A DNA stretch of 64,000 bases from Sugiyamaella lignohabitans (taxonomy: Eukaryota > Ascomycota > Dipodascomycetes > Dipodascales > Trichomonascaceae), in contig NC_031672.1 of NCBI RefSeq assembly GCF_001640025.1, forward strand, positions 1,860,001 to 1,924,000. Direction: 5' to 3'. Numbering within the stretch: the first letter of the stretch is position 1; every line of letters begins with the position of its first letter. The translations under genes were made by a program, and so were the position numbers. This document shows, piece after piece, positions 9,674-20,067 of the stretch. The notes under the pieces were generated by a model, which saw nothing but the letters and a program-made list of their open reading frames with translations, was not told the origin of the DNA and made no database searches.

Positions 9674-12283
9674 ATGAACAACCAAGATGATCCATTTTAC
9701 CAACTGGGTCCCGTTAGAAAGTACTTAGGCTTGGTAGCTAAATCGTATCAAAATAACCTTGGGAGTTGGAAGAAGAACCGATTGCAAGAGCTCTGCGAGA
9801 ATTTGTATAAATTTGGCTACGTCCAAAATCTAAGCAACATGACCTACGTTATCACCCTCAATGTATCTGAGAACGCATTACCAAACGACCCCGATACTTC
9901 AGCTTTGGATATTTTGAAAAGGAATTTCTATATAAACTTAGACTTCCTATGTCCCTATGTGGAGTTAATTCCTTGCATACTAGAGTTCTTGACTTCTCAG
10001 CGGCCCGAACTGCAACCATACCGGGGCAGGAATATCACTGCTGTGATAAAAGACATCTGTCATAGAAATAATGTACAAGTTGATAATAACTGGCAAGCAG
10101 ATAGACCGTACAGCAATTTTAAAGACATTGTGGAATTTTTTGTATCGGCAAATGGCCCTCCCCGGATTCAACAGAAATTAGCTCAATTGTTTGAAGTGAG
10201 ACACATGGGCCCATCGTCTCAGCCTGTTTTCAACTTCATTAAAGAGACAATTCGGAACGTATCTGAGGGTTTCCCCCGTGTATATTCGCCTTGTGTTTAT
10301 ATCGTTCAAAGCAGTATGTACGGTAAGTCTAGATTGATCAAGGATCTAGCTTGTCATCACGTTTACATAAGTTATATGTGCTTTCGCGAGGAATTGATTT
10401 CTGGCTATCCTAGGGCTTGTTTTGCTCGCAGCATTGACAGAGGCAATACATCGGGATATTTCAGATATTCAAATGATTCCGCCTTCGCTTGTGATGTTGT
10501 GCTATTCCTTATTTGCACGCTTGAAGTGATCGTCGAAGGACTTGAACGGAATGATGATGACTTTACAACAGTTGAGAAATTTTGGAATTTACAGGAAACA
10601 TCATTAGTCTTTGAGCAAAATGTAGAGATGAGGTTTTTAGAAAAGAGAGATTCGATAGATTATATATGGGAGACCATCCGTGATCAAAGCGCGGTCAGAA
10701 TTACAGAAGACTCTGTGGAAATATCTGAAGATGTAAAAGACCTACTACGAACAGGATGGCACAAATACTGTTCGGCACTGAAGAGGAACAAGGACCCGAA
10801 AATTAAAGAGTACTTCGTGCTCGCCATAGATGAAGCTAGATCACTGGGCATCCAAAGTAAGCCTGATACAATGAGTGAACCTTTCCTAAAAATATTCAAG
10901 AGAGTGGCGCGTTTCCTTAATACTGAAATCTTATGGAGGGGTTTTGCTATAATTTTTGCCGGTACGCCAGAAGCTATTAGTGATATATCTCCAGGGCAGG
11001 GAGATGATAGTACTTTAATAGCTACGGATACAATCGACGCTTATCCCTGGTACGACCTAGGCACCTTCGATTTGCATGTAAGATGGGGTGAAACACCGCT
11101 TACATTAGACTTCACCGAGATCGGAACTTTGAGATCCTATGCCAAGTTTGGTAGACCCAGTTGGAAGCTGTACACTGACAGTGGGCATGAAAACGAACTT
11201 CTGGCAGACGCCACTGCTAAGCTCGTGGGAAGACATATTGACAGGCTATCAAAGCATCAACTCCTTTACGTAGTATACGCTCCACTCACGAGTTACGATT
11301 ACCGTATAGCGAAAAGCTCTGTAGAATTACGAATGGCCACGCTCCAATGGGTGTCTGATTACCATGATAAAATCGAGGTGGTATACCCTAGTGAGCCCAT
11401 TCTGGCATTAGCAGCCCATAGGCTTTTGGAAGGCGAACGCGACGATTATCTTGTCTTCGCTTTGCTTGCAGAAAGGGGAGGTTTGCCTAGTGGGGATGCT
11501 GGTAAATTTATTGTTAGATGGATGTTGCTTGATGCTTTGAAAACCGCAGGTCTGCGAGATGGCGTGCAGAGCAATTACTGTCGTGTTCGGGATCTTTTCA
11601 ATGGCCTTCAGGAAAAATATCTCGTCACATGTAGTTCCAATCATCCAAATCAACATCCCTTACTTAATGGGAGAATACATATCAACCACTGGAAAAAACT
11701 TGAATCTACGTGTACTCTCAATGACTTGGCTGAAGGATTCTTGAGAGGCTGTGGATTTTGCTTCCAAGAAAACCGACTGGCTTTTAATCTCGTTATCCCC
11801 ATATATTTGGAAAGCGAACACGTAGATCTTACGAACATCAGACTTTTTGAAGGGGACAAGAATAGAGAATGGGAGAAAGAAGAGAAGGATGCAGTACGGC
11901 AAGCATTTAGCGTTATCGTCATTCAAGTTCGTAACAATCAAAATTCGCGTGACGGTAAATACAAAACAGTTCACGGCCGTATGGTTCGCCACAGTCAACA
12001 AATCTTTGAAAAGAAAAGGCCGTATATAATTACGGCCTATTTCCAACTAGGCGAAACACCACCTGTTGGTTATAGAAAAAAGCCTAGTTATAAAACGAAT
12101 TTGGCAAGATTCTTTTCAATTCAAAAAGATAGTGGTTATATCGCTCATCCAGAAGGAAGTGCTGTGCTCAATCCAGACTTCGCTCTTGCCTACGACATTC
12201 GAGTCACAGTCACCAATACAAACAAGGAGTTCATTGACAGGTATCGGGGAGTTACTAGTTATAGTAAAGAGAGAAAGGGATAG
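9674..12283 (+). CDS. Large P-loop NTPase, fungal Q-S-S-x-x-G-K-S-R family, copy A
   Basis: 869 residues. A novel N-terminal region (DPFYQLGPVRKYLGLVAKS) precedes a P-loop, VQSSMYGKSRLIKDLA, at about 212-222 and a Walker B-like FVLAIDEARSL at about 381-391. Next come IIFAGTPEAISD, YDLGTFDLHVRW and AKFGRPSW, in the order I recall for a large basidiomycete NTPase family (QSSGTGKSR...FLDEA...GRPLW). Near the C-terminus IPIYLE is followed by FSVIVIQVRNNQN, resembling the 'iQVKN' motif of restriction-endonuclease-like domains in Crinkler/RHS-type proteins. That link and any nuclease activity are inferred. The frame stops at 12283; the remaining ~55 C-terminal residues present in copy D continue in another frame and meet a TGA. 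Codon use is AT-rich, unlike the neighbouring genes. Confidence 0.8.
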   Translation: MNNQDDPFYQLGPVRKYLGLVAKSYQNNLGSWKKNRLQELCENLYKFGYVQNLSNMTYVITLNVSENALPNDPDTSALDILKRNFYINLDFLCPYVELIPCILEFLTSQRPELQPYRGRNITAVIKDICHRNNVQVDNNWQADRPYSNFKDIVEFFVSANGPPRIQQKLAQLFEVRHMGPSSQPVFNFIKETIRNVSEGFPRVYSPCVYIVQSSMYGKSRLIKDLACHHVYISYMCFREELISGYPRACFARSIDRGNTSGYFRYSNDSAFACDVVLFLICTLEVIVEGLERNDDDFTTVEKFWNLQETSLVFEQNVEMRFLEKRDSIDYIWETIRDQSAVRITEDSVEISEDVKDLLRTGWHKYCSALKRNKDPKIKEYFVLAIDEARSLGIQSKPDTMSEPFLKIFKRVARFLNTEILWRGFAIIFAGTPEAISDISPGQGDDSTLIATDTIDAYPWYDLGTFDLHVRWGETPLTLDFTEIGTLRSYAKFGRPSWKLYTDSGHENELLADATAKLVGRHIDRLSKHQLLYVVYAPLTSYDYRIAKSSVELRMATLQWVSDYHDKIEVVYPSEPILALAAHRLLEGERDDYLVFALLAERGGLPSGDAGKFIVRWMLLDALKTAGLRDGVQSNYCRVRDLFNGLQEKYLVTCSSNHPNQHPLLNGRIHINHWKKLESTCTLNDLAEGFLRGCGFCFQENRLAFNLVIPIYLESEHVDLTNIRLFEGDKNREWEKEEKDAVRQAFSVIVIQVRNNQNSRDGKYKTVHGRMVRHSQQIFEKKRPYIITAYFQLGETPPVGYRKKPSYKTNLARFFSIQKDSGYIAHPEGSAVLNPDFALAYDIRVTVTNTNKEFIDRYRGVTSYSKERKG

Positions 12284-12868
12284 TAGCTGCGGTGAAATCA
12301 ATGCTAGTCAAGAGGCTCTTAATGTTCGTGCAGATGATGCGGATGGCGGTGAGCAATCTGAAGGGGTTGAAGAGCGGGAAATTCCCGACGCTCCTAATGT
12401 TCTTCTACAACCTCAAGTTGCAAATGAAGACCAGGGACATGAAGGAATAGAATGAGAAGTTCCCTCCGTTCTAACACGACTACGTCCCTGGCCAGCGATC
12501 CGCCCTAAATAAATATTTAATAAAATTATTTTTTGACTATTTATACATTACTCCAGCATCATGTTGGACTACTGGTCTACTCTGCCGTAACCACAAAATT
12601 GTCCAAACCTATAGGGTCTTTTCTACTATCTCTATTTGATGCCCTTGTGGGAATAGCTACTTCTATCAAACTCTTAAACTACCTTCAAAGGCATCAGAGT
12701 ATTAGTTATGATATTCTGACCATAGGACTAGAAAATTAATAATAAAACTTTAAAAGGTTCATAGGTATCAAGTTTGACCATTGGAAATGCTTTCTTCATC
12801 ACTATGTTAAACATCTCGGTAGGAGTTTAGTGCACTTCTGGCAATTACAAGTTGCAATGTGTTTCTGA
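12284..12868. other. Disrupted C-terminal coding remnant and repeat-unit tail
   Basis: 12284-12455 still encodes, in a shifted frame, the acidic tail seen in copy D (GGEQSEGVEEREIPDAPN), then TGA replaces a TTA codon. 12500-12868 is shared with 33450-33780 and, with indels, with 39960-40240. No further gene is supported. Confidence 0.6.
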
Positions 12869-13171
12869 TCACTTTTCCATCTTCGTCGTAGATGGGTCCC
12901 AATGAAGCGAGCATGCTTCATAAAAGATCCTTAGTGTTTCTCTGAAAAGCTGAAGAAAAGATCCAGAAGAAAGCTTTAGTATTTCGTGGACCCTAATCTC
13001 ATTCCCGGAGAGAAGGGAGTCGACGTAATTATGCTTGCCAAAAAGGTCACATTGACAGATTCTATTTTGGCTTGGTGCTTCAGCCAGTTGAAGTGCAACC
13101 CCAAGCGCCAGAAGTATGGTCAAACCATTGGCACCACCAAGAAGATCGACAGTCTGGTTACTGAGGTTTAA
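12869..13171 (+). pseudogene. Unrecognised gene remnant in repeat-unit tail
   Basis: An in-frame stretch ends KKVTLTDSILAWCFSQLKCN, then PKRQKYGQTIGTTKKIDSLV and TEV-stop at 13171. It looks like a genuine C-terminus but has stops or shifts upstream. The inverted copy at 33125-33430 keeps the same segment with a different frame break (an A-run), and reads ILAWCFGQLKCNPKRQRYGQ. Family not recognised. Confidence 0.4.
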
Positions 13172-13902
13172 TAGAATGACCGAACCTTCCGTGGGAATTC
13201 ATTTTCCAAATTTCCCAGACCTCCACAATAACGTTGAGATCTGCTACCACGTATTATTCATCTGTATGCACAGCAGTCTTCCCACGCTTTTTTAGAAGCC
13301 GCCGGAGGCACACTCGTGAACTGGAGTTTGATTGGTTGAGTTATATTACCTGTCAAATAAGCTAATAATTAACTTTTATTTAGTCATCGCTGTCATATCT
13401 TACTTCTTGATTGTGTCTTTTTTTTTCTGACATTTCTCTCATATTCCATACTATATAGCTCGTAATTACGGTCCCTAGGTATAAGTCTGTCTTATTAGTT
13501 ATTTACTTTTATAGATAATTGAAATCAGTTCATTGTATTGGAAACGATACTCCTTCAGACTCTAACGATACTGGGACCTGATAATTTGGTCCAAGAATCA
13601 CTTCTTATTTTCCGGTACTTAATTGTTCCTCTCACCTTCTCCGATCATGTCCGCATTTGCGGATATGAACCTGCAGCGTATCTTGGGACACAAGACTAGC
13701 AGCCCTAACCGCTATCAGTACCGGATAGGGGGATGCAGTCTCGTCATGTAGACAGCCACCTGATAATATTTTTGTTTAACCAAAATAATAATATTGAATA
13801 CAGTATTCTGTGATCTGGATGATTCTGTGATTTTTAGTATAGTTCGTAAACTGATTTGGTCGAAGCTTTGAGTAGGCTGAGTGAATAATAGCCGGCTGTG
13901 GC
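13172..13902. other. Intergenic upstream of VRL1
   Basis: 13172-13290 is the end of the inverted duplication; 13298-13309 is a 12-base GC-element end. The rest is AT-rich with no recognised feature apart from short poly-T and TATA-like words. Confidence 0.5.
13298..13309 (-). repeat. GC-element terminal fragment at duplication edge
   Basis: Only GCCGCCGGAGGC remains. It lies 8 bases beyond the point where the inverted duplication loses homology, so the breakpoint may have passed through or beside an element. Confidence 0.6.
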
Positions 13903-16900
13903 ATGATGACCAAGAAGACAGACTTGCCTCCCCTGCCGATTGCTGGAAGTGAAGGTGGTGGCCGTGAACGTGACTATAACCTGATTAATCCATTCTTGGA
14001 CATTGTATTTGCCAGAAAAGCCAATGGAAACAATTTTACAAATGGTGTCAAGGCACCACTGTCTGCCAGGTTGAAGGAACTTCGACATAGCCTGGTAATG
14101 TCGAATAGCTACACATTTGTAGTCCCAACTACTAAGATCCTAGAATGGTCTGTAGATAGAGAGACATTGTTGCCATATCGTGATCTATTTCTACAGGATG
14201 ATTGTATTTTCTCACATATAATCCAGATTCCTCCAATGTCTAGAAACAATCAGAGGGCTCGGTATTATCCAACAGTCAACGGTAAAACTATTATTATCAA
14301 AGATGGTTATGTTCATACTCATAAGGGATTCAACAGATATGTTAGATCGGCTATTGTCAGTGAATATGTATTTTATCCAGCTTGCGACTTTTTACCACCG
14401 GGAGCAGAATTCCTGGTATATGAAGTAGAAGTGCCATTAATTGGAACGCCGATGTTGAGTGCTGAGATCAGCCCGACTATAGCCACCAAATATGAGATGG
14501 CCGTGCCAGCTAAAAACACATTCACTAAAAATTCGGAGGATAATCCGTCTTATTTGCTGAAAAATACAGCTCCAGCCGATCTAGAACGAATGCTGTCGGC
14601 ATATCCACAGCTAAACCGTCAGGTTCTAGGACCGATGCTGATACTAATAGAAGAGTTTGACTGCTCTAATTGTACATCAGAAGACGAGGTTTTATCGCTT
14701 TTTGATTCAGTAACTGAAGAATCTATGCAGAAGTTTAAACAAGGAGACGCCTCCTCAATACAATCTCTGGCAAGAGATAACGATCTCAATGGAGATGATA
14801 TTACAGACAGTATATATCGGTTTGTGGAGAACAGTCTCAGTGATCAGATCTGGCAGAAACTGATTGAAATTCGTGAAGAAGCAGATTCGAATCTCACGAA
14901 AACAATTAGTACTATTGAGAATATCGATATATCGCAGATCGGACTCCCTGAAGACTTTTCCACGGAAGAACTTTTTACATTGGATAGGAAGGTTTGGAAA
15001 GCTGCAAAAGAACTAGGGACATTAAGTGAACTATCGTCAGCAGAAGATAAAATAGAAGTCATCCTCAAAGTCATTCATATTCTGAGTAGTTCAGAACCTG
15101 ATGAAAGTATGAAAGCAAAAACACTACACGAACATGGAATCACTGGCACTCTCCAGTCTACAGTTTCTTCAGTTAATGGAGGTGGGGGAAATGGCCGTGG
15201 TACCAGCGATACTGGCAGTACTCAGGGCCAAGCAATTACCGTTGAACCGAAAATGCCTGTAATGCAGGGTCCTAATGTTAATGCCGATATCCTGGTGAGC
15301 CTTCTGCTGGTAGTTGTTTGTCGGTCAGGGCTGAAATATCTCGATACAGACCTATTCTACGTCAGAAACTTTACATATCGCGATTCGGAATCTGGTCAAC
15401 TTGGATATGCGCTGTTGACTTTAGAAGGCGTCTTGTTTCACATTGTCAACGAGCACAAGCAGATCTCTCCGTTGTCAGATCAGAACCTGAGACTATGGCA
15501 GTTCATCAAACAGCCACCTAATGCATCTACCTGTACCGAGACATATCTTCGCACGCTGTCAAAAGAGCAGACCTCGTGGAAGACTATTGTTCGAAGCCGA
15601 TCACCTACTGGCGAATCGAGTCTCATGTTAGCTATCCAGAACAAACATATGGGTGCTTTTCAGGCACTTCTATCAATAGACGAGTCAGGTAACTCTATTG
15701 ATTTTAAAGATCGCAAGAAAGGCGATACGAAGATGGTGTTTTCTAAGGAGTATTTATTAAACGACACAACTGACAGTGGCACTACGTTACTCATGGCTGC
15801 TGTTCACACTGAAGACAAGTCTATCATCAACCAAGTTCTCGAGGTATTTCTTGAACTGGAAGAGCAGGACATCAAGCGATACCTGTCGTTATCAGACAGC
15901 TGGAGCCGGTCAGTTAGCCACTACTTTTTTAATGCCCCTTGGTTAATCGAGAGAATCGGACATCTGATATGTTGGGAGCAAAGAGATCAGAACGGGCAAA
16001 CACCACTGTTTGCACTCTGTAGAAGCTACGACCATGCCGATTACAACTATCTCATGACAGCCGGATTCAGAGCCTGGAGCGAAAGTGTTCAAAAGTTGCG
16101 ACCTGACGAGCAACCCAGCATCCTCGACCATATGGACAACAAAGGCAACACTCTCCTCCACATAGTCAAAGACCGGCACGCAGTAGAACAGGTGCTGAAG
16201 TACGACGTAGCCATCAACTGGCCCAACGAAAAGGGACTCACACCACTCATGGTCTACAGCAAATACTCGCGACTCAGTGCCATCTTGTCACTATCCCAAC
16301 AACCGCTCATCGACCTCGAACGAACCGACTTCCGCGGTCTCAATGCCCTGGATCTCGCCAAAGAAATCCAGACCCTGAACATTCTCGACGGTAAGTGCTG
16401 TGGACTTGCTTCCGGCGGCTGGGGCTCCGCTCCAGACCCTGGTTGCTCCTGTTTCGCAGGATATGGCGGGTCCGAGACGCAACGACTCGAGCGTAGCGAG
16501 AGGAGCCGGGGGGTCTGGGGCGCAGCCCCAGCCGCCGGAGGCAGTGGTACTAACAGAAGTAGAAATCTTGGCGTTTTCGAAAGATCCTATCAACGGACGG
16601 GTGACGTTGATCACGCGAGTGTCGTTTGTTAATGGCCAGTTGCACTACGTGATCAAGTCGGGAACGCCGCCAAATTCGGCCAGTATGAGCACGGTGAGGA
16701 GGACGGTGGAAGATTTCATGTTTTTGCACAAGTGGCTGGCGTATGAGAACCCGAACTCGTGGATACCGCACCTGCTTCTGCCAAGGAACCCGTTCTCGTT
16801 GCCGACAATGGCGTCGCGGCAGATGATTCATGAGATGGAGGTCAGACTCAATACTTTTCTTCGCACGCTGATTTCTCATCCTACTTTCGGGCAACACGAG

Positions 16901-17710
16901 TTGCTATGGGAGTTTATTCTCATTCAGGATATGTCGCAGCACCAGTGTATTGAACGGAGTCGTCGTAAGCTCGAGAGCCGTAAAGAGTTCCAGTACGAGG
17001 ACTTCACTTTGTATGGACCAGCTGATTTAGAGTCCATTGAAGTGTTTTTTGATCACGCTCGTCAAGAGACACAGAAAATATCGTCTTCTTTAGAGAGGCT
17101 GGCGAGGATTATTGGCCAGCTCAGAAACAAGTATCTTAATCTGGCAGAAGCAGTTAAGATTTTTGACGAGAGGTTCTCGCAAGTGCAGTTCTTGCGACCC
17201 ATTTATGACCAGGTGTTGAAACGAGACTATGTTCTATCACAGAGTATCCAGCCATTGGGATTCTCAGTGTTCTCATTAGAAATACTAGCAGCGGCCAGTA
17301 CCTCAGATTCAGTTCTATCTGCTCTAGACAGACCAGTAGCGATGATCCAGCAATTGAAACAACAGGACTCGATTCTCATTAATAGTCGAGCTCTGTTAGC
17401 CAAATTGACAGCCAAATCTGGCTGGCCATTGGGTATGTTTGAGGAGAAACGAGAGCGAGATATCAATGCAGTTCGAGACCGCATCTACCATACCCAGAAC
17501 GAGGTTGAGCGACTGAGCAACGATGTAAAATACGCACACATATCACTGGCATCCGAGCTAGGAGGGTTCCACACGTCCCAAGGAGCCGAACTCCACCGAC
17601 TCATCCAGACATTCACCCAACGAATGATCGAGCACGAAAAAGAGCGTCTCAACTACCTCGAACGACTCGCTGCCACTACACGTCGGTTCACGGCCAGCCA
17701 CCACCCGTAG
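13903..17710 (+). CDS. VRL1: VRL1, VPS9-ankyrin-PX-BAR endosomal protein
   Basis: Two exons, 13903-16390 and 16563-17710, giving 1211 residues (yeast Vrl1 is 1090). A VPS9-type core lies at about 455-515 (VNADILVSLLLVVVCRSG, then GYALLTLEGVLFHI). Ankyrin-type repeats follow at about 560-825 (DQNGQTPLFALC, DNKGNTLLHIV, NEKGLTPLMVYS, DFRGLNALDLA). A PX domain follows the intron (RTVEDFMFLHKWL, then PRNPFSLP), and a long helical BAR-like region ends the protein. In yeast, Vrl1 with Vin1 forms the VINE coat, a Rab5-type GEF plus sorting-nexin complex on endosomes. Laboratory S. cerevisiae carries a broken copy; this one is intact if the intron is spliced. The 172-nt intron is almost entirely a GC-element pair. 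Acceptor TAG at 16562 fits the spacing rule; CAG at 16556 would also stay in frame. Confidence 0.92.
16407..16542. repeat. GC-rich hairpin element pair making up the VRL1 intron
   Basis: The left arm starts at 16407 (CTTCCGGCGGCTGGGGCTCC, then CTCCTGTTTCGCAGGA), core TATGGCGGGTCCGAGACG, right arm 16483-16542 (CGACTCGAGCGTAGCGAG ... GCCGCCGGAGGC). Only 16 bases separate it from the donor and 20 bases carry the branch and acceptor. Confidence 0.95.
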
Positions 17711-17769
17711 CTCGGGTGTTCTCTGTACTTTTATTTATTATATTATCTCTCACGAGTGGGGACGGGACT

Positions 17770-17824
17770 GCCTCCGGCGGCTGGGGCTCCGCCCCAGACC
17801 CTGGTTGCTCCTGCTTCGCAGGAG
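17770..17824 (+). repeat. GC-rich hairpin element, left arm with core
   Basis: GCCTCCGGCGGCTGGGGCTC, CGCCCCAG, CTCCTGCTTCGCAGGAG, then the core GGCGGGGACCGAAGACGAAG and only the first bases of a right arm (CGACTCGAA). A truncated full element downstream of VRL1. Confidence 0.9.
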
Positions 17825-18711
17825 GTGGCGGGGACCGAAGACGAAGCGACTCGAACCTTCTGTAACAACGGAATCATGGTAACGTATCTGGAGAAATTAT
17901 CTGTAACAGTCAAGAACAACTGTCCGGATTTAAAAGGGCTAAAACTTGTTAAAATGAGAACATGGTTGGCTCAGCTATAAAAATTTTTATTATAAGAATG
18001 AATTTGTTCGTTAAGAGCTGGAATCACCGATACCCCCTTGGACATGAGCGTGTGAAGCTTAGATCACACCACTTCTGGTGTAGTTTCAAATTTTCCTTAT
18101 CCTTCCTTGCTAACCACTGTAGAACTAACCTCAACGATTTCATCGTTATTATAATCCGTCCACAATTCAACAGTTGAATTACTGTCAGTCAGACTCAGTA
18201 TGTCCAGCTTAGTATTTCTGACCATAACGAAAATTTCAAGTTACCTTGAATCTTAGTGATTTTCATGAGACAGGTGTAATTAGTGAACTTCTTACTAGAG
18301 ATCAAGTATTTCTTGGCTTTAAGAATGTTAACTAAAGAGTACTTGGGCATTTGACTTTTCTAGCCTTTCGACAACACGCCTACCATCATCTGGGACACCA
18401 ATCCTGTCACAAAATGGCTCAACAAAATCCCGTAGCATATCTCTCGACAGTACAACATGTTTAGTGTGAGCATCATACAGTTCATAAAAACACGATCTAG
18501 GATATAAGCATCACCATTCGTATCTCAGGTGGCCTTCCCAGGTTTCTCACGACTTTTCACAGAATTAAGACAAATATTCTTCTTGTCTTCTTGAGATTCA
18601 CGTCTGTTGACATGACCTGTACCAGGCTTAGAATAAATTACCTTTTGGAAAAGATAACGAGAAGCTACATTTCTCCCACTTCGTAGGAGATTGTGCGGAC
18701 CGTCGACGAAA

Positions 18712-18772
18712 CGACTCGAGCGTAGCGAGAGGAGCAGCCAGGGTCTGGGGCGGAGCCCCAGCCGCCGGAGGC
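18712..18772 (-). repeat. GC-rich hairpin element, right arm with core
   Basis: Preceded by GCGGACCGTCGACGAAA (core), then CGACTCGAGCGTAGCGAG ... GGGGCGGAGCCCC, GCCGCCGGAGGC. It lies 47 bases past the stop of the aldo/keto reductase gene. Confidence 0.9.
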
Positions 18773-18819
18773 AGGCCAGAAAGGTATTAGAAAGTCGTCT
18801 GTTAGCTACAGAAGGGGGA

Positions 18820-20067
18820 TTATTGGTGGCCGATGATGATTTTGGGCTCGTAGGGCTCGTCGATGTAACTGATCTCCTCGTCAGTGAGCTTGAGGTGGAG
18901 AGCGGCAATAGCATCGTCGATACGAGAAGGTTTGCTGAATCCAACAATGGGCACAGTACCCTTAGCAATAGCCCAGGCGGTAGCGACAGTAGCCATGCTG
19001 GTGTTGTGCTTCTTAGCGAGCTCCTCGACTCGGTCAATAGTAGTCTTGTCGGCTTGAGAAACACCGAATCTCCTTTGAGGACTGTCGGCCTCCTTCTTTC
19101 CTCTAGCAGTAGCAGCCAGATCCTTATGAGGACGGGTCAACACACCAGCAGCAACAGGTCCCCAAGGAATCAAACCAACTCCGGTCTCCTTACAGTAAGG
19201 AATCATTTCACGCTCCTCCTCACGGTAGATAGCCGAATAGTGGTTTTGCATGGAGATGAACTTGGTCCAGCCATTTCTCTCGGCAGCAAATTGGTATTGG
19301 GCAAACTGATAGGCGAACATAGACGAAGCTCCAATATAACGAACATCGCCAGACTTGATAACGTCATGAAGAGCTTCCATAGTCTCGGCATAAGGAGTGC
19401 TCTTATCACAACGGTGGATCTGAAGAACATCGATATAAGTACCCAGACGCTTGACAGAAGCAGCGACAGAGTCGAAAATGTGTTTACGAGACAATCCGTG
19501 TCTGTTAATACGATTAATATCATCAGGACCCGAGTCAGGAAGTTCAGGATCAGCATTAGTAAACCCGAAAACCTTGGTCAGAATCACCACAGTCGAACGA
19601 GGAATATTATATTTCTTCAAGAACTTGCCAATAAGAATCTCCGACTCACCTGCCGAGTAAACATTAGCAGTATCCCAGGTTCTCAAACCTGAGTCATAAG
19701 CCTTCTTCAAAATAGCGAAAATCTCCTCCTCGTCATCAATAACCCAGTCAGCCCAAGTGGACTTGCCAAAAGACATACCACCAAGAATGATATTGGACAC
19801 TGGACCCTGGTTAGTAGTGTCTACGTGGGGGCCGGGTGGGGGCCATGGGTTGTGCCTCCGGCGGCTGGGGCGCTGCCCCAGACCCCGTAGCTCCTGCTTC
19901 GCAGGAGATTGCTAGAATCGTTGACGGCGAATCGACTCGAGCGAAGCGAGAGGAGCAACCAGGGTCTGGGGCGGAGCCCCAGCCGCCGGAGGCAGTCCCC
20001 GTCCCCGGAAAAAGTCAGACATACCCTTGAGGCCAGAGTTGCCGAGATTGCTGAAAGTGATGGACAT
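18820..20067 (-). CDS. Aldo/keto reductase (AKR)
   Basis: Two exons, 20067-20025 and 19799-18820, giving 340 residues. Exon 1 is only 43 nt (MSITFSNLGNSGLK); the join restores the AKR start SGLKVSNIILGGMSFG. Catalytic Asp and Tyr lie in DTANVYSAGESE, Lys in ILTKVFG and His in QIHRCDKS. C-terminal cofactor-binding residues fall in PIVGFSKPSRIDDAI. AKRs reduce aldehydes and ketones with NADPH; substrate unknown, and the protein resembles the fungal versiconal-reductase-like AKRs. The intron (225 nt, GTATGT...CTACTAACCAGGGTCCAG) skips a CAG 4 nt after the branch A and uses the next AG, because only this restores the frame. A GC-element pair fills over half of the intron. Confidence 0.92.
19854..19993. 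repeat. GC-rich hairpin element, full pair in AKR intron
   Basis: Left arm 19854-19908 (GCCTCCGGCGGCTGGGGCGC, TGCCCCAG, CTCCTGCTTCGCAGGAG), core TTGCTAGAATCGTTGACGGC, right arm 19932-19993 (CGACTCGAGCGAAGCGAG...GCCGCCGGAGGC). Confidence 0.95.

Larger units (their letters stand above)
8366..13290 (+). repeat. Large inverted duplication, left copy (about 4.9 kb)
   Basis: This block aligns in inverted orientation with 33003-37945: truncated gene, about 1 kb divergent spacer, NTPase gene, and about 1 kb tail with a second gene remnant. The right edge lies at CCCACGCTTTT, 8 bases before a 12-base GC-element fragment. Differences are scattered substitutions and small indels. Confidence 0.9.
17711..18819. 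other. Intergenic between VRL1 and the aldo/keto reductase stop
   Basis: It contains a GC-element half (17770-17824) and a right arm (18712-18772). Between them, 18270-18535 on the minus strand has coding-like stretches in shifted frames (for example FYELYDAHTKHVVLSRDMLR and KAKKYLISSKKFTNY) broken by stops, suggesting a decayed gene I do not recognise. Confidence 0.4.

Noticed and set aside
12533..12739. 68-codon hydrophobic frame repeated at 33575-33769
   Set aside because: The matching stretch in the copy D unit has indels that destroy the frame, so it is not conserved as protein.
16400..17710. PX-BAR frame as a separate gene
   Set aside because: Its apparent first 50 codons are GC-element sequence, there is no ATG before the PX domain, and splice signals join it in frame to the VPS9-ankyrin part.
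18691..19692. 333-codon plus frame across the AKR gene
   Set aside because: Antisense shadow of the AKR coding sequence plus a GC element.
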